From: Micromonospora okii
GTDB lineage: Bacteria > Actinomycetota > Actinomycetes > Mycobacteriales > Micromonosporaceae
Direction of reading: 5' to 3'
Assembly (NCBI RefSeq): GCF_020884795.1
Contig: NZ_BBZF01000022.1
Span: forward strand, 186,001-250,000
DNA: 64,000 nt
The notes under the pieces are model-generated. The model worked only from the letters and a program-made list of their open reading frames with translations, was not told the origin of the DNA and searched no databases. Position 1 is the stretch's first letter. Each line of letters opens with the position of its first letter. Positions 63,845-64,000 of the stretch are shown one piece after another. The position numbers were made by a program, and so were the translations under genes.

Positions 63845-64000
63845 TCAGCTGGAGGGGGAGAGGTAGAGCAGGCGGTTCGGGGAGCCGGTGCCGGGGCTGG
63901 TCACCGTGCCGGTGCTGGCCGTCGAGACCAGGTGCGAGGCCACCTGCGCCGGCGTCCAGGTCGGGTTGTTCTGGAGCACGCGGGCGGCGCCGCCGGCCAC
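63845..64000 (-). CDS. C-terminal end of a tandem S8 subtilase, cut by the window edge
   Basis: The last 51 codons of a gene that begins beyond 64000 are present. They read VAGGAARVLQ, NPTWTPAQVA and GSPNRLLYLS, closely matching the C-terminus of the protein at 62560, including NPTWTPAQVA. The active-site serine region lies just outside the window, so I cannot say whether this copy is active. The 67-bp gap to the next gene suggests one transcript. Confidence 0.85.
   Translation of the reverse strand: MAGGAARVLQNNPTWTPAQVASHLVSTASTGTVTSPGTGSPNRLLYLSPSS

Overview
The window is GC-rich actinobacterial chromosome, most likely from Micromonospora or a close relative in the Micromonosporaceae. The evidence is the strong G/C third-position codon bias, GTG starts, leaderless-looking genes, LacI-controlled xylan genes, CBM2 chitinases and TPR-CHAT proteases. 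I see no rRNA, tRNA or CRISPR array. Both edges cut genes: a TPR-CHAT protein on the left (its 5' end is missing) and a subtilase on the right (only its C-terminus is present).

Layout from left to right. 1-5.3 kb: a truncated TPR-CHAT protease gene and a large-subunit catalase with a SigB-type promoter. 5.4-7.4 kb: an IS607-family element with a broken recombinase and an intact TnpB, inserted into the 3' end of a decayed polysaccharide deacetylase. 7.9-15.2 kb: a xylan-utilisation divergon. GH43 and GH10 enzymes run leftward. A lipoprotein/two-permease sugar importer and a LacI regulator run rightward. Related inverted-repeat half-sites lie in the shared promoter region. 15.3-21.8 kb: an M23 peptidase, then a 1463-residue secreted subtilase flanked by two paralogous single-domain winged-helix regulators. 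21.9-27.8 kb: formamidase (fmdB-fmdA), a secreted propeller protein, an aldo/keto reductase, a DUF2071 protein and a DMT exporter.

28.0-35.1 kb: a tightly coupled three-gene operon that resembles a CATRA-type (CASPASE/TPR-repeat-associated) conflict system. It encodes an Ig-like protein, a 1654-residue TPR-CHAT protease with a C-terminal extension that looks like a fused small partner protein, and a membrane protein with four predicted helices. It holds the only in-frame TTA codon I noticed in the window. 35.3-46.3 kb: an MFS exporter in locally lower-GC flanks, a SWIM/DUF6493 pair, an M14 carboxypeptidase, a TetR-MFS efflux pair and a YccF protein. 46.5-48.9 kb: an SCP2-like domain fused to a glycogen-debranching-type glycosidase.

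48.9-58.9 kb: nine overlapping or closely spaced leftward genes. They encode three GT2 glycosyltransferases, a flippase-like membrane protein, a class III aminotransferase, an extended SDR, a UbiA prenyltransferase, a membrane EEP phosphoesterase and a GT4 glycosyltransferase. I read this as an uncharacterised pathway for a polyprenyl-linked (amino)glycolipid. Two adjacent GT2 genes share a 432-bp identical block with unusual codon use. 59.4-64 kb: an SRPBCC-TM-CBM2-like fusion, a GH18 chitinase, a subtilase that has lost its catalytic serine and oxyanion asparagine, and the end of a tandem subtilase.
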